Assembly: GCF_004118675.1 (NCBI RefSeq) | Contig: NZ_SDHZ01000001.1 | Location: forward strand, 2,604,001-2,668,000 | DNA from: Filimonas effusa | Lineage (GTDB): Bacteria; Bacteroidota; Bacteroidia; Chitinophagales; Chitinophagaceae | DNA length: 64,000 nt | Reading direction: 5' to 3' | Shown here: positions 9,677-17,651 of the stretch, piece by piece | Layout of the letters: every line of letters begins with the position of its first letter | Numbering within the stretch: the stretch's first letter is position 1 | The notes under the pieces: model-generated | What the model was told of the DNA's origin: nothing | Database searches by the model: none | Seen by the model: the letters and a program-made list of their open reading frames with translations, nothing else | Made by a program: the position numbers and the translations under genes

Positions 9677-10867
9677 ATGAGCGGAATAAATAAAGGCGGA
9701 GGAACGGCTGCACAGGTATCCATGTTGCCGGTATATATTATATCACTGGCCACTTTCATTATATTTTTCCAGGGCTTCATGGTAGCGCCGCTGCTGCCAA
9801 TGCTCTCGGAACAGTTCGATACTACTGTCCGGCACGTTAGTTTTATTGAACCTGCATACCTGCTTGGGTATGGACTGTTTACATTGGTGTATGCCCCTCT
9901 TAGCGACCGCTTCGGCAGGTTCCGGATTGTAACCTTTTGCCTCTTTATGTTTTGCTTGTTTACACTCTTTACAGCCTTCGTAAATGGAATTAATCAGATG
10001 ATCTTCCTAAGATTATTGACAGGCATCGGCGCTGCCGGTGTTGCCCCTACAACGATTAGTTGGATCAGTGATACCTATCCTTATGAAAAACGGGGTCATG
10101 CCTTAGGGATCTTCTTCGGCAACATGGCAGGTGGTACGGCATTTGGATCCAGCGCCGGGGCGTTCATTACTTCACTGATAGGCTGGCGGGGGCTTTTTGC
10201 AGGGGTCGCCGGTATTGGATTGGTTATTCTTATCCTGATATTGATACGACAAAAAAACAGCTTTGGAAACAGGGAAGCTATCACAACCAGGGATAATATT
10301 TTGCTGTCTTTCCGCACTATCTTATCGGCCGGAAGGGCAAGGCGCACTTATTTTTATGTATTGTTCAATGGGATGTTTCATAGTGGCATCTTCGCCTGGT
10401 TAGGTTATTTCTTTTACAGTAATTACGGGCTGAACGAATTTCAGATCGGTCTTGCTTTATTAGGTTACGGTATTCCCGGACTATTGCTCGGGCCATTGCT
10501 GGGAAGGCTGGCCGACCGCTATGGAAGAAATAAGATCATACCCATTGGTCTATTCCTTGGAGCAATCACCGTGCTGCTATTAAGCCAGAATTTCAGTCTT
10601 GCCGTTTCCTGTATTTTAGTAGCACTGCTTTCTTTAGGGTTTGATTTATCCCATCCACTATTTGCCGCTATCGTCACAACATTCAGTGCCAAAAAAGGTG
10701 CTGCTACAGGACTTTTCGCTTTTTTTCTTTTTTCAGGTTATGGCCTCGGCAGCCTGGTATTGAGCCTGATCGTCGATATCGGTCTGGACAGGGCATTTCA
10801 GCTATTTGGGATTGGTATTTGGGTTGCGGCGTTTTCTTCGATATTTGTCTTCAGGAAAGAAAAGTAA
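9677..10867 (+). CDS. MFS transporter, drug/metabolite efflux type
   Basis: The 396-residue integral membrane protein has about twelve hydrophobic segments. The loop after helix 2 carries the MFS motif-A residues APLSDRFGRFR, and its second-half copy reads GRLADRYGRNK. Helix 5 has the motif-C-like run rich in glycine (GGTAFGSSAGAFI), typical of proton-driven exporters. It resembles the YnfM/Bcr-type single-component exporters, but I cannot name the substrate. The AraC gene upstream is the likely regulator. A small unknown gene follows 57 bases later. Confidence 0.88.
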   Translation: MSGINKGGGTAAQVSMLPVYIISLATFIIFFQGFMVAPLLPMLSEQFDTTVRHVSFIEPAYLLGYGLFTLVYAPLSDRFGRFRIVTFCLFMFCLFTLFTAFVNGINQMIFLRLLTGIGAAGVAPTTISWISDTYPYEKRGHALGIFFGNMAGGTAFGSSAGAFITSLIGWRGLFAGVAGIGLVILILILIRQKNSFGNREAITTRDNILLSFRTILSAGRARRTYFYVLFNGMFHSGIFAWLGYFFYSNYGLNEFQIGLALLGYGIPGLLLGPLLGRLADRYGRNKIIPIGLFLGAITVLLLSQNFSLAVSCILVALLSLGFDLSHPLFAAIVTTFSAKKGAATGLFAFFLFSGYGLGSLVLSLIVDIGLDRAFQLFGIGIWVAAFSSIFVFRKEK

Positions 10868-10924
10868 CAACAAAAAATAAGTTCGACAGGGATCTCCTTA
10901 ACTTCACAGGTTTAAAGCCACAAC

Positions 10925-11284
10925 ATGACATACGAAGAACTGGTAAAGAAACATCCTGGCTCCCTGGTGGAGAAGATCGTGACAGAAGTGATAAGCCAAG
11001 ATTTTGTTGAAGTTCATTTTGAAGACGAGGACGATGAATTATGGGCAGTAATTAAAGTGCATATTTATGAGGAGGACAAGGAAATGGCCCTCCGGTTATT
11101 ACCTGACAACAAATGGGTATTGCAGTTCGGATACTATGATGACGAGGATGAATTCATTGAGTTGCTTCAGCCACTTGCGCAACCTGAAATAGACCTTATT
11201 CCTAAAGGGCTTCAGAAGGTAATGAGCAAAGTATTGTCGAGTGAAGACGGATTGCGGGTTCCGGGGAATTTTTTGTCTGCATAA
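10925..11284 (+). CDS. Small acidic protein of unknown function
   Basis: The 119-residue protein is strongly acidic, with clusters such as FEDEDDELW and YYDDEDEF alternating with hydrophobic strands. It has no signal peptide, membrane segment or cysteine. I do not recognise a family. It begins with an ATG 57 bases after the MFS gene and could be in the same transcript, which would end at the terminator at 11439-11470. The alternation suggests a small alpha/beta fold, possibly an immunity- or chaperone-like protein, but that is only a guess. Confidence 0.65.
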   Translation: MTYEELVKKHPGSLVEKIVTEVISQDFVEVHFEDEDDELWAVIKVHIYEEDKEMALRLLPDNKWVLQFGYYDDEDEFIELLQPLAQPEIDLIPKGLQKVMSKVLSSEDGLRVPGNFLSA

Positions 11285-11317
11285 GACGCGACTTTTATTC
11301 GGAATAACCTCAGGCAA

Positions 11318-11362
11318 TTTTGTAGTTCAATAAATTTAATTGATGAAATAATAAACTACAAA
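11318..11362. repeat. Inverted repeat in intergenic region
   Basis: TTTGTAGTT at 11319-11327 is mirrored by AACTACAAA at 11354-11362 around an A+T-rich centre. The arms are too far apart for a good terminator. It could be a protein-binding site or chance. Confidence 0.35.
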
Positions 11363-11438
11363 TAAAGAAAGCCGACAGGATTAACGTCTAAAAAAACAAG
11401 AAACTCGGCTGTACTTACCAATCAATACTTATATTCTG

Positions 11439-11470
11439 AAAGCCTGCAAGGACAAACTCGCAGGCTTTTT
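11439..11470 (+). terminator. Rho-independent terminator
   Basis: AAAGCCTGC at 11439-11447 pairs with GCAGGCTTT at 11460-11468, with a 12-base loop and T-rich sequence after. It would stop rightward transcription from the MFS and small acidic protein genes before the leftward DUF3892 gene. Confidence 0.75.
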
Positions 11471-11513
11471 ACATTTTGCCCACCGTGTAGAAACTCTTGA
11501 GCAGCTTTAAGAC

Positions 11514-11798
11514 TTAAGGACATTCGGGCAGATTCAATAAATTGTTAGGGCTATATCTATCAGATTCTGTTTTGAGATATTTCCTATTCTCATGTTGCGC
11601 AATAACAACATTAACACTTCGGCCGTTAACGCTGACATAAAATTGATATTTGTTTTCCTCAATAGATTTGATAGCCTCGTCTTCTGTTAACTTCCAACGG
11701 CTTCCACTATTATTTAGTCCGCCGATGTGAGAAATTCTTTCATGAGCATCATAATGATTTCCACGTTTGTTAATGCATGATACTTGATGTGTCGACAT
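11514..11798 (-). CDS. DUF3892 domain protein
   Basis: The 94-residue protein matches the DUF3892 pattern from memory: a start with ISHIGGLNNSGSRW, then EAIKSIEENKYQFYVS, a central V-N-V-V-I-A strand, KYLKT..D and the closing NNLLNLPECP. The family is small, common in bacteria, often next to mobile or defence genes, and has no established biochemical role. It stands alone on the minus strand. The ATG is preceded by A+T-rich sequence. Confidence 0.82.
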   Translation of the reverse strand: MSTHQVSCINKRGNHYDAHERISHIGGLNNSGSRWKLTEDEAIKSIEENKYQFYVSVNGRSVNVVIAQHENRKYLKTESDRYSPNNLLNLPECP

Positions 11799-12204
11799 AG
11801 TTAATAATTTATTTTAGCTCACAAAATGAGATATTCTAAAATGACTAATTTATGGGAAACCGTATTAGTTATATCACTTTGCTCTTTGCCGAGCAACGTT
11901 CACTATAATATCCAATGCTTCCTCCAATTCTAGTACCTCGTTCAGTAGGTAAAATCCTCCCGAATGGCTTTGGCAGGAACCACTGAAAATTGCCATCCAG
12001 AGGAAACCCTGCTTCCGATTTTTTCAAGCCACGAAATAACCACGGCATAAATATTCAGTCAAAGGGATAAAAAGTCAATAATCACACAAAAAACTAAAAA
12101 TCAACACATTACCACTCCTTCAATTCACTTTATCCATTTCCGTAAATCCTTACAAATTCGTAATTTGAAGTTCCTTTAATGCTGTACTCTATAAACTGAC
12201 CTAA
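11799..12204. other. Spacer before the HNH gene, with a possible gene remnant
   Basis: The promoters of the leftward DUF3892 gene and the rightward HNH-MazG-helicase cluster must lie here. On the minus strand, 11874-11996 holds a 40-codon frame starting ATG, with an amphipathic, Glu- and Leu-rich second half. It reads like the tail of a former protein, with a stop ten codons upstream. I see no repeats, RNA gene or clear -7 element. Confidence 0.4.
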
Positions 12205-13200
12205 ATGAGTAAACTCATTGAGCAACCTTGTGCTAACAAGTTGGCCTATGCCCATTTCTGGGATACTATTAAGAACTCAGTAAAGCTTTCCCGTATAAAT
12301 AAATTCCTGACGCGGGAGCAACAAACTGAACTGAAGAAGATTTATCCCGACGGCCATTTTTTTGTCTGGGGCGTTGAACCTAAAAAAGGCCCCAACATCA
12401 GAGAATGGGAGAAAATTACTCCCGGTGATCTGGCTGTTTTTGCCAAAGACAAGTTCCTGATATGTTCGGGAATTGTTACTTATAAGATGCAAAATGCCTC
12501 CTTAGCAAGATATCTATGGGGAAGTAATGGGCCCGAAAGTACCTGGGAATATATCTACTTCCTCAAAGACATAAACGACCTATCAATCCCTTTAGCCGAA
12601 TACAATCTGGCAGCCGACCATAAGCCTAATTATTTAATACAAGGATTCAGGGTACTCGACATACTCACCAGTCAGAAAGCGCTGGAAGAGCTTTCATTTG
12701 ATAAAGAAATTATTAAACCTAATAAACCTGGGGGCAAGCGAAAAGCAGCACTCGATAAATTAAAAGAGACCTCTGAAACTGATAAGCAAACTACAAGAAC
12801 ATACAGATTAGAACAGTCGCTTCTTGCCGATGTTTTACATGATGGAAAAAAAATAAATACGTGTGCCATATGCAACAAGAGATTTCCCGTATCATTCCTG
12901 GTCACAGCTCACATCAAGATCAGAGTATATTGTGGTTTAAAGGAACGTATAGACCCTAATATAGTCATGCCTCTGTGCAAAATGGGCTGCGATGAATTGT
13001 ATGAACGGGGATACATCTGTATTGTCAATGGCTACGTCAAAAGAACCAATAGCAAACCTGCATCTACTGCAATTTCCTCCTATATCCGGAAAATCGTAAG
13101 AAACAAATGCGGAAGCTATAATGAGCATTCTAGCGGCTATTTTCAATGGCACTATGAGCATCACACAATAGAAAAACATAAAAAGCCAAAGAAACGATAG
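12205..13200 (+). CDS. HNH endonuclease with EVE/PUA-like N-terminal domain
   Basis: Residues about 15-165 resemble the EVE/PUA-like fold that reads modified bases: FFVWGVEP, then W68 with ITPGDLAVFA, an I-C-S-G-I-V strand, LARYLWG and TWEYIYFL. Residues about 218-280 form an HNH (beta-beta-alpha-metal) nuclease: C220-x2-C223, H236 in TAHIK, N252, C258 and C262, ending DELYERGYI. The combination is typical of modification-dependent (type IV-like) restriction enzymes. The usual final HNH histidine position reads C-D, so metal binding there may be structural. It is followed after 93 bases by the MazG-like gene on the same strand. A role in recognising modified phage DNA is inferred from the domains alone. 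Confidence 0.78.
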   Translation: MSKLIEQPCANKLAYAHFWDTIKNSVKLSRINKFLTREQQTELKKIYPDGHFFVWGVEPKKGPNIREWEKITPGDLAVFAKDKFLICSGIVTYKMQNASLARYLWGSNGPESTWEYIYFLKDINDLSIPLAEYNLAADHKPNYLIQGFRVLDILTSQKALEELSFDKEIIKPNKPGGKRKAALDKLKETSETDKQTTRTYRLEQSLLADVLHDGKKINTCAICNKRFPVSFLVTAHIKIRVYCGLKERIDPNIVMPLCKMGCDELYERGYICIVNGYVKRTNSKPASTAISSYIRKIVRNKCGSYNEHSSGYFQWHYEHHTIEKHKKPKKR

Positions 13201-13293
13201 CCTCATATCCGGGCCTTGTTTCGATATATTTTCCGGATTATTAGCCTCCCGGAACATCTAGTTTACTATATTACCGCAATAAATCGATGAAAC

Positions 13294-13623
13294 ATGAAGG
13301 ATTGGAACCTTCTTATTGAAAGAATAAGGCAATTTAACCTGGAACGTGAGTGGAGCCAGTTTCACAATCCCAAAGATCTGGCCCTAGCCATTGGCATTGA
13401 AGCAGGAGAGCTAAATGAATTGTTTCTCTGGAAAAAAGCAGATGAGGCAGACAAGGAAAAAGTAAAGGAAGAACTGGCCGATATATTTACATACGCCCTG
13501 CTACTAGCAGACAAATATGGCTTTGACATAGAAGAAATAGTCAACAGCAAAATCGACAAAAACGCTCTGAAATACCCGGTTGAGAAAGCAAAAGGAAGCG
13601 CTAAAAAGTACAATGAGCTATGA
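13294..13623 (+). CDS. MazG-like nucleotide pyrophosphohydrolase
   Basis: The 109-residue, all-helical protein has the metal-binding pattern of the MazG/dCTPase superfamily: E36-A-G-E39 in the first motif, E60-L-A-D63 in the second, with K/N-rich sequence after. Such enzymes hydrolyse (d)NTPs to monophosphates and diphosphate, and family members clear unwanted or modified nucleotides. Its stop overlaps the start of the next gene in an ATGA, so it is made together with the helicase fusion. This coupling suggests the nucleotide pool, or a nucleotide signal, matters to the system. Confidence 0.85.
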   Translation: MKDWNLLIERIRQFNLEREWSQFHNPKDLALAIGIEAGELNELFLWKKADEADKEKVKEELADIFTYALLLADKYGFDIEEIVNSKIDKNALKYPVEKAKGSAKKYNEL

Positions 13624-15830
13624 GTATCCAGGAGGAATATAAAATAGACAAACATGTTTTCTCCGCAGATCTGCTTAGAAGGTTGAGGAACTATCCTTTC
13701 GCTACAAAGCTCTGGCCTATTGTTTACCTGTTGAAAAAAGAAGAGAAGAAATTGCCGCTGGCCTATGTAGGCGAAACTGCTGATGCAATTTCAAGATTAA
13801 CTAAACATCTGGCTCATCCTGACAAAGTAAAACTGGAGGACACTTACTTTTTTTATGGCAACAAGTTTAATAAATCAGCGACTTTAGACATAGAATCGGG
13901 CTTAATAAGATATCTGTCGGGAGATGGAAAGTATAAGTTATTAAACGCCAACCTCGGCCTCGTAGATCATAACTATTATCAGAGAGATGAGCTATACCAG
14001 GAGATTTTTAAAGCCATTTGGGAAGAATTAAGAGCCTTGAAAATATGCAGGAAAACGCTTAGTGATATCGATAATTCTCCCTTGTTTAAATATTCTCCAT
14101 ATAAAGCTCTAAGCCCCGAGCAAACAAAAAATCTGATTTTTCTACTTGAAGCAATAGCTAATAATGATAAAAAACGCTTTGTTATTCAGGGAGGCGCAGG
14201 TTCGGGAAAATCAATACTGGCCATCTTCTTATTTAAGTTACTACATACTTCAGAAGAAGACTTCAATTTCGGTACTTTTAAAGACGAGGACTACCGTATC
14301 ATTCAATTAGTGAAGGATATAAAACAGGCAAACAAAAACCTGAAAATGGCATTGGTTATTCCAATGGACTCATTCAGAGCAACCGTCAAATCTATCTTTA
14401 AACATGTAAAAGGCCTAGGCGCCGAGATGGTAGTAGGGCCAGCCGATCTCAGGAAAAACAATTACGATATTATAATTGTTGATGAGGCTCATCGTTTGAG
14501 AAGAAGGGTAAACTTAGGCCCATACTTCGGTGTTTTTGACAGCATTTGCGAAGAACTACACCTGGATAAAAATACTGCCAGTGAAGTTGATTGGATATTA
14601 AAGCAATCTTGTAAAAGTATATTCTTTTACGACGCTTTTCAATCTGTAAAACCATCAGACGCACTTCCCGAGCAATTTGATGAATTAATGAATAATAAAG
14701 AAGAAACTGGTACAGGAAACTTGATCTCGCAGTTTCGCGTTCGTGGCGGACTTCCGTATGTAGCGTTTATTGACGAACTTCTACTATGCAAACGTCCCCA
14801 GAATGAGCCAAAATTCTTCCTGGATGAATACGAACTCAGCCTTTTTCATGATGTAAACAACATGGTTGATCATATCAAAAAAAAGGAGGAGCAGGAAGGC
14901 CTCGCAAGAATTATTGCCGGATATGCCTGGCCCTGGCCATCACAACAAAATAAAACAGCGTATGACATCTTCATAGGAGAAACACATCTCAGATGGAACA
15001 GCGTTAAACGGGATTGGATAAATTCAGCAAACGCCATTAATGAAGTCGGTTGCATTCACACTGTACAGGGTTATGATTTGAACTATGCAGGTATCATCTT
15101 AGGCAACGAAATCGGCTACGACAAAGAGAAAAACGAAATTATTATAAGGAAAGAACACTACTTCGACGCCAATGGTAAAAATGGCATAAAAGAACCGGAA
15201 CTATTAAAAAAATTCATCCTCAATATTTATAAAACGCTCATGTTACGTGGCATGAAAGGCACTTACCTTTATGTATGCGACGAAGCACTACGCAACTATT
15301 TTTCCAGACATATTCCCTGGCATGACGAAGCTACTTCTGTAGAAGAAGATACTAGTGGTCCTCTAATACCTTTTGTCAACAGTGTGCCATTGTACAATTT
15401 AGAAGCATCTGCCGGTGGATTCAGCGATCTGCAGCAGGTAACCGGTGCCTCTCAATTGTATCCTGTCCCTCAAGACCTAAGAATAACAAGGGAACACTTT
15501 GCCTGCAAAGTTGTAGGTGAATCCATGAACAAAAGAATACCCAATGGAGCCATCTGTTTATTCCGCAAATACGACTCTGGCTCACGGAATGGAGAGATTG
15601 TATTAGCCTCCCACATCGACATCCAGGATGCCGACTACGGAGCCAATTATACAGTAAAAAAATACTACAGTAAAAAGGTAAAAAACAAGGAAACCGGCAC
15701 CTGGCAACACGAGAGTATTACCCTAATGCCTCTTTCTACAGACGAAACATACGAGAACATTGAACTCAAAAACGATGAAACTGCCCAATTTACAATTCAT
15801 GGTATTTTTGAAGAAGTTCTTTCTCCATAG
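13620..15830 (+). CDS. GIY-YIG nuclease / DUF2075 SF1 helicase / LexA-like (S24) peptidase fusion
   Basis: A 736-residue, three-part protein. Residues about 30-112 form a GIY-YIG nuclease with Y36, YVGET at 49-53, R59 and E92 kept. Residues about 165-565 form a DUF2075/Schlafen-type SF1 ATPase: Walker A GGAGSGKS (191-198), Walker B IIIVDEAH (284-291), QGYDLNYAG (483-491) and the RGMKGTYLYV motif near 543-552. Residues about 620-736 match the LexA/UmuD peptidase fold: VVGESM with candidate nucleophile S635, RIPNG, NGEIVLAS, and candidate general base K680 or K681 in TVKKYY. It is coupled to the MazG-like gene by ATGA and closes the cluster, with a hairpin at 15855. LexA-like folds self-cleave or sense damage, so cleavage may control the nuclease-helicase. 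That last step is inference. Confidence 0.82.
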   Translation: MSIQEEYKIDKHVFSADLLRRLRNYPFATKLWPIVYLLKKEEKKLPLAYVGETADAISRLTKHLAHPDKVKLEDTYFFYGNKFNKSATLDIESGLIRYLSGDGKYKLLNANLGLVDHNYYQRDELYQEIFKAIWEELRALKICRKTLSDIDNSPLFKYSPYKALSPEQTKNLIFLLEAIANNDKKRFVIQGGAGSGKSILAIFLFKLLHTSEEDFNFGTFKDEDYRIIQLVKDIKQANKNLKMALVIPMDSFRATVKSIFKHVKGLGAEMVVGPADLRKNNYDIIIVDEAHRLRRRVNLGPYFGVFDSICEELHLDKNTASEVDWILKQSCKSIFFYDAFQSVKPSDALPEQFDELMNNKEETGTGNLISQFRVRGGLPYVAFIDELLLCKRPQNEPKFFLDEYELSLFHDVNNMVDHIKKKEEQEGLARIIAGYAWPWPSQQNKTAYDIFIGETHLRWNSVKRDWINSANAINEVGCIHTVQGYDLNYAGIILGNEIGYDKEKNEIIIRKEHYFDANGKNGIKEPELLKKFILNIYKTLMLRGMKGTYLYVCDEALRNYFSRHIPWHDEATSVEEDTSGPLIPFVNSVPLYNLEASAGGFSDLQQVTGASQLYPVPQDLRITREHFACKVVGESMNKRIPNGAICLFRKYDSGSRNGEIVLASHIDIQDADYGANYTVKKYYSKKVKNKETGTWQHESITLMPLSTDETYENIELKNDETAQFTIHGIFEEVLSP

Positions 15831-15854
15831 ACAATATTAGTCGGCTATTTTACA

Positions 15855-15887
15855 ATCGAACTGTCCGGAAAAGCCGGACAGTTCGAT
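15855..15887. terminator. 14-bp hairpin between convergent genes
   Basis: ATCGAACTGTCCGG at 15855-15868 pairs perfectly with CCGGACAGTTCGAT at 15874-15887 around a five-base loop. It lies between the helicase fusion and the convergent AraC gene. There is no strong T-run on either side, but position and stability fit a bidirectional terminator. Confidence 0.6.
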
Positions 15888-15894
15888 AACTTCA

Positions 15895-16854
15895 TTAATT
15901 ATTGGTCAACTTGCTATATTGTTTCGGCTTAACGCCCATTACCTCTTCAAAAACTTTGGCAAAATGGCCGAGGTTGGAAAAACCAAGCTGATAACCGACT
16001 TCCGAAACAGATAACCTTTCTTCTTTCAACAAACGGGCAGCTTCCTGCATCCTGAAATTCTGGAAATACTGAAATATGCTCTTACCAAAGACCTGGTTGA
16101 ATAATCTCTTCAATTTTGTTTCACTCATACCGGAAAACCTCGATAGCTCTGCAATGCAAGGCGCTTCTTCCAGGTTTTGTAATAAACGCTCTTTTACCTG
16201 ATACAACATTTTGATATCTGCAATATTCAAACCGTACAATTTCTTTCCATCCCTGTTGACGAGGGCAATCAGTAATTGGCAAATGAGTTCCTGCGTTTTT
16301 AGTTTGTAATAAAAATCCTGAAGCAGTATTGGCACGTTAGCAGTCACAATATTGTCGACGACTTTCAAAAGCGGCGCAACTACAAACTCCTCGAACAACA
16401 ATGGTTGCTTATTTTCTAAAATGGTGTTCACCAAAGGATGATCAATGCGTGCTCCAATCAATTCGCGCAGGTACCCGGCGTCAATTACCAATGCAATAGA
16501 ATTCAGAACGGTGTTTTTGGGTATAAAGATTTCTGCATTTAATCCCTGGGTGGTAATTTGTACCGATGGTGCTAATTTTTTACCGGCAGGTGTTTTAGAT
16601 GTATTGATAATATGCTGAAAGTTAAATATCAGCATATTGGCTGGCTGATTTCTACGACTGATCGCAAAGTCCTGGTACAACTCGTAGTTCCGTATCATCA
16701 TTCGCAATCGTTCATCGAAATTAAAGCCTTGTATATAACCCCACCCAAACTTTTCCGGCACTTCCACTCTTCCATTTTCAACAGTACTGCCTACTTTCTG
16801 GGCAAATGCTGCCAGCATCCCTATTCCATCTTTTGATGTAAGCTCAATTTTCAT
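15895..16854 (-). CDS. AraC-family regulator of the efflux operon
   Basis: The 319-residue protein has an N-terminal sensing region and a C-terminal double helix-turn-helix from about 220 to 312: IAELSRFSGMSETKLKRLF and VSEVGYQLGFSNLGHFAKVF, closing with GVKPKQYS. It is divergent from the ABC/TolC/MFS operon, 86 bases away, the usual arrangement for a regulator and its target. Tandem repeats at 16893-16910 in the shared gap are the best candidate binding site. Whether it activates or represses, and what it senses, cannot be read. Confidence 0.88.
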   Translation of the reverse strand: MKIELTSKDGIGMLAAFAQKVGSTVENGRVEVPEKFGWGYIQGFNFDERLRMMIRNYELYQDFAISRRNQPANMLIFNFQHIINTSKTPAGKKLAPSVQITTQGLNAEIFIPKNTVLNSIALVIDAGYLRELIGARIDHPLVNTILENKQPLLFEEFVVAPLLKVVDNIVTANVPILLQDFYYKLKTQELICQLLIALVNRDGKKLYGLNIADIKMLYQVKERLLQNLEEAPCIAELSRFSGMSETKLKRLFNQVFGKSIFQYFQNFRMQEAARLLKEERLSVSEVGYQLGFSNLGHFAKVFEEVMGVKPKQYSKLTNN

Positions 16855-16892
16855 AGCGACCGTTTACGAACATTTTTAGGTCAAAGTACGCT

Positions 16893-16922
16893 ATTTTACC
16901 TCATTTTACCCGAATAGCTTTG
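16893..16922 (+). promoter_or_regulatory. Candidate operator and -7 element of the efflux operon
   Basis: ATTTTACC occurs at 16893-16900 and again at 16903-16910, a 10-base period, so both copies face the same side of the helix. TAGCTTTG at 16915-16922 fits the Bacteroidota -7 consensus, and the ATPase gene starts at 16941. Together they look like an AraC-type operator next to a promoter. No TTTG-type -33 element stands out, as expected for an activator-dependent promoter. Confidence 0.45.
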
Positions 16923-16940
16923 TATCATAATTGAAATGAG

Positions 16941-17633
16941 ATGATAGCGCAATTATTAAATGCCAGCAAAGTTTATGATTCACCCACAGGAAAAATGACC
17001 ATCCTGGACAACTGCACTCTCCAGGTTAACCAGGGAGAACTGTTATTGATTATCGGCCCGTCCGGTTCAGGAAAAACAACATTGCTTTCTTTATTGGGTT
17101 GCCTCATCAACCCCACAAAAGGCATTTTAGAAATAGACGGCAAAACAACCAACACCTTATCTGCTGTAGAAATGGCGGCCATCCGCTTGAAGACTATTGG
17201 ATTTGTTTTTCAACAATTCAATTTATTGGCGCCACTTACGGCAGAAGGCAATATTGCCTTCCCCTTAAAAATGCTGGGCTTACAATCATCCGAAATAAAG
17301 AAGCGGACAACGGAAGCCCTTTCAAAAGTCAATATGCAGGACCATCGAAAAAAGCTACCAAGGCAGTTGTCGGGTGGCCAACAACAGCGTATCGCCATTG
17401 CCAGAGCTTTGGTGACTGATCCTAAAATTATTCTTTGCGACGAGCCGACCGCGTCGTTGGACAAAGACAGCATTTACATTGTAATGGAAGAGCTGAAGCA
17501 ACTTGCAAAAAGCGGTAAAGCAGTAGCGGTAGTAACACACGACCCGCGACTGGCTTCTTATGCCGACCGGGCAATTGAAATCAATAACGGTAAAATTTCG
17601 GTGGTACAGGCTGCCAGTACAATGGGGCATTAG
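16941..17633 (+). CDS. ABC transporter ATP-binding protein (MacB/LolD/DevA type)
   Basis: The 230-residue ATPase has Walker A GPSGSGKTT at about 39-47, the Q-loop in FVFQQFNLL, the signature LSGGQQQR, Walker B ILCDEPTASLD and the H-loop THD. The type is that of ATPases energising FtsX-like permeases for export or lipoprotein/drug extrusion. It is first in an operon whose next genes encode the adaptor, permease, TolC channel and MFS pump. The ATG at 16941 sits just downstream of a -7-like box. Confidence 0.92.
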   Translation: MIAQLLNASKVYDSPTGKMTILDNCTLQVNQGELLLIIGPSGSGKTTLLSLLGCLINPTKGILEIDGKTTNTLSAVEMAAIRLKTIGFVFQQFNLLAPLTAEGNIAFPLKMLGLQSSEIKKRTTEALSKVNMQDHRKKLPRQLSGGQQQRIAIARALVTDPKIILCDEPTASLDKDSIYIVMEELKQLAKSGKAVAVVTHDPRLASYADRAIEINNGKISVVQAASTMGH

Positions 17634-17651
17634 TATATAAAAATATCCAGC

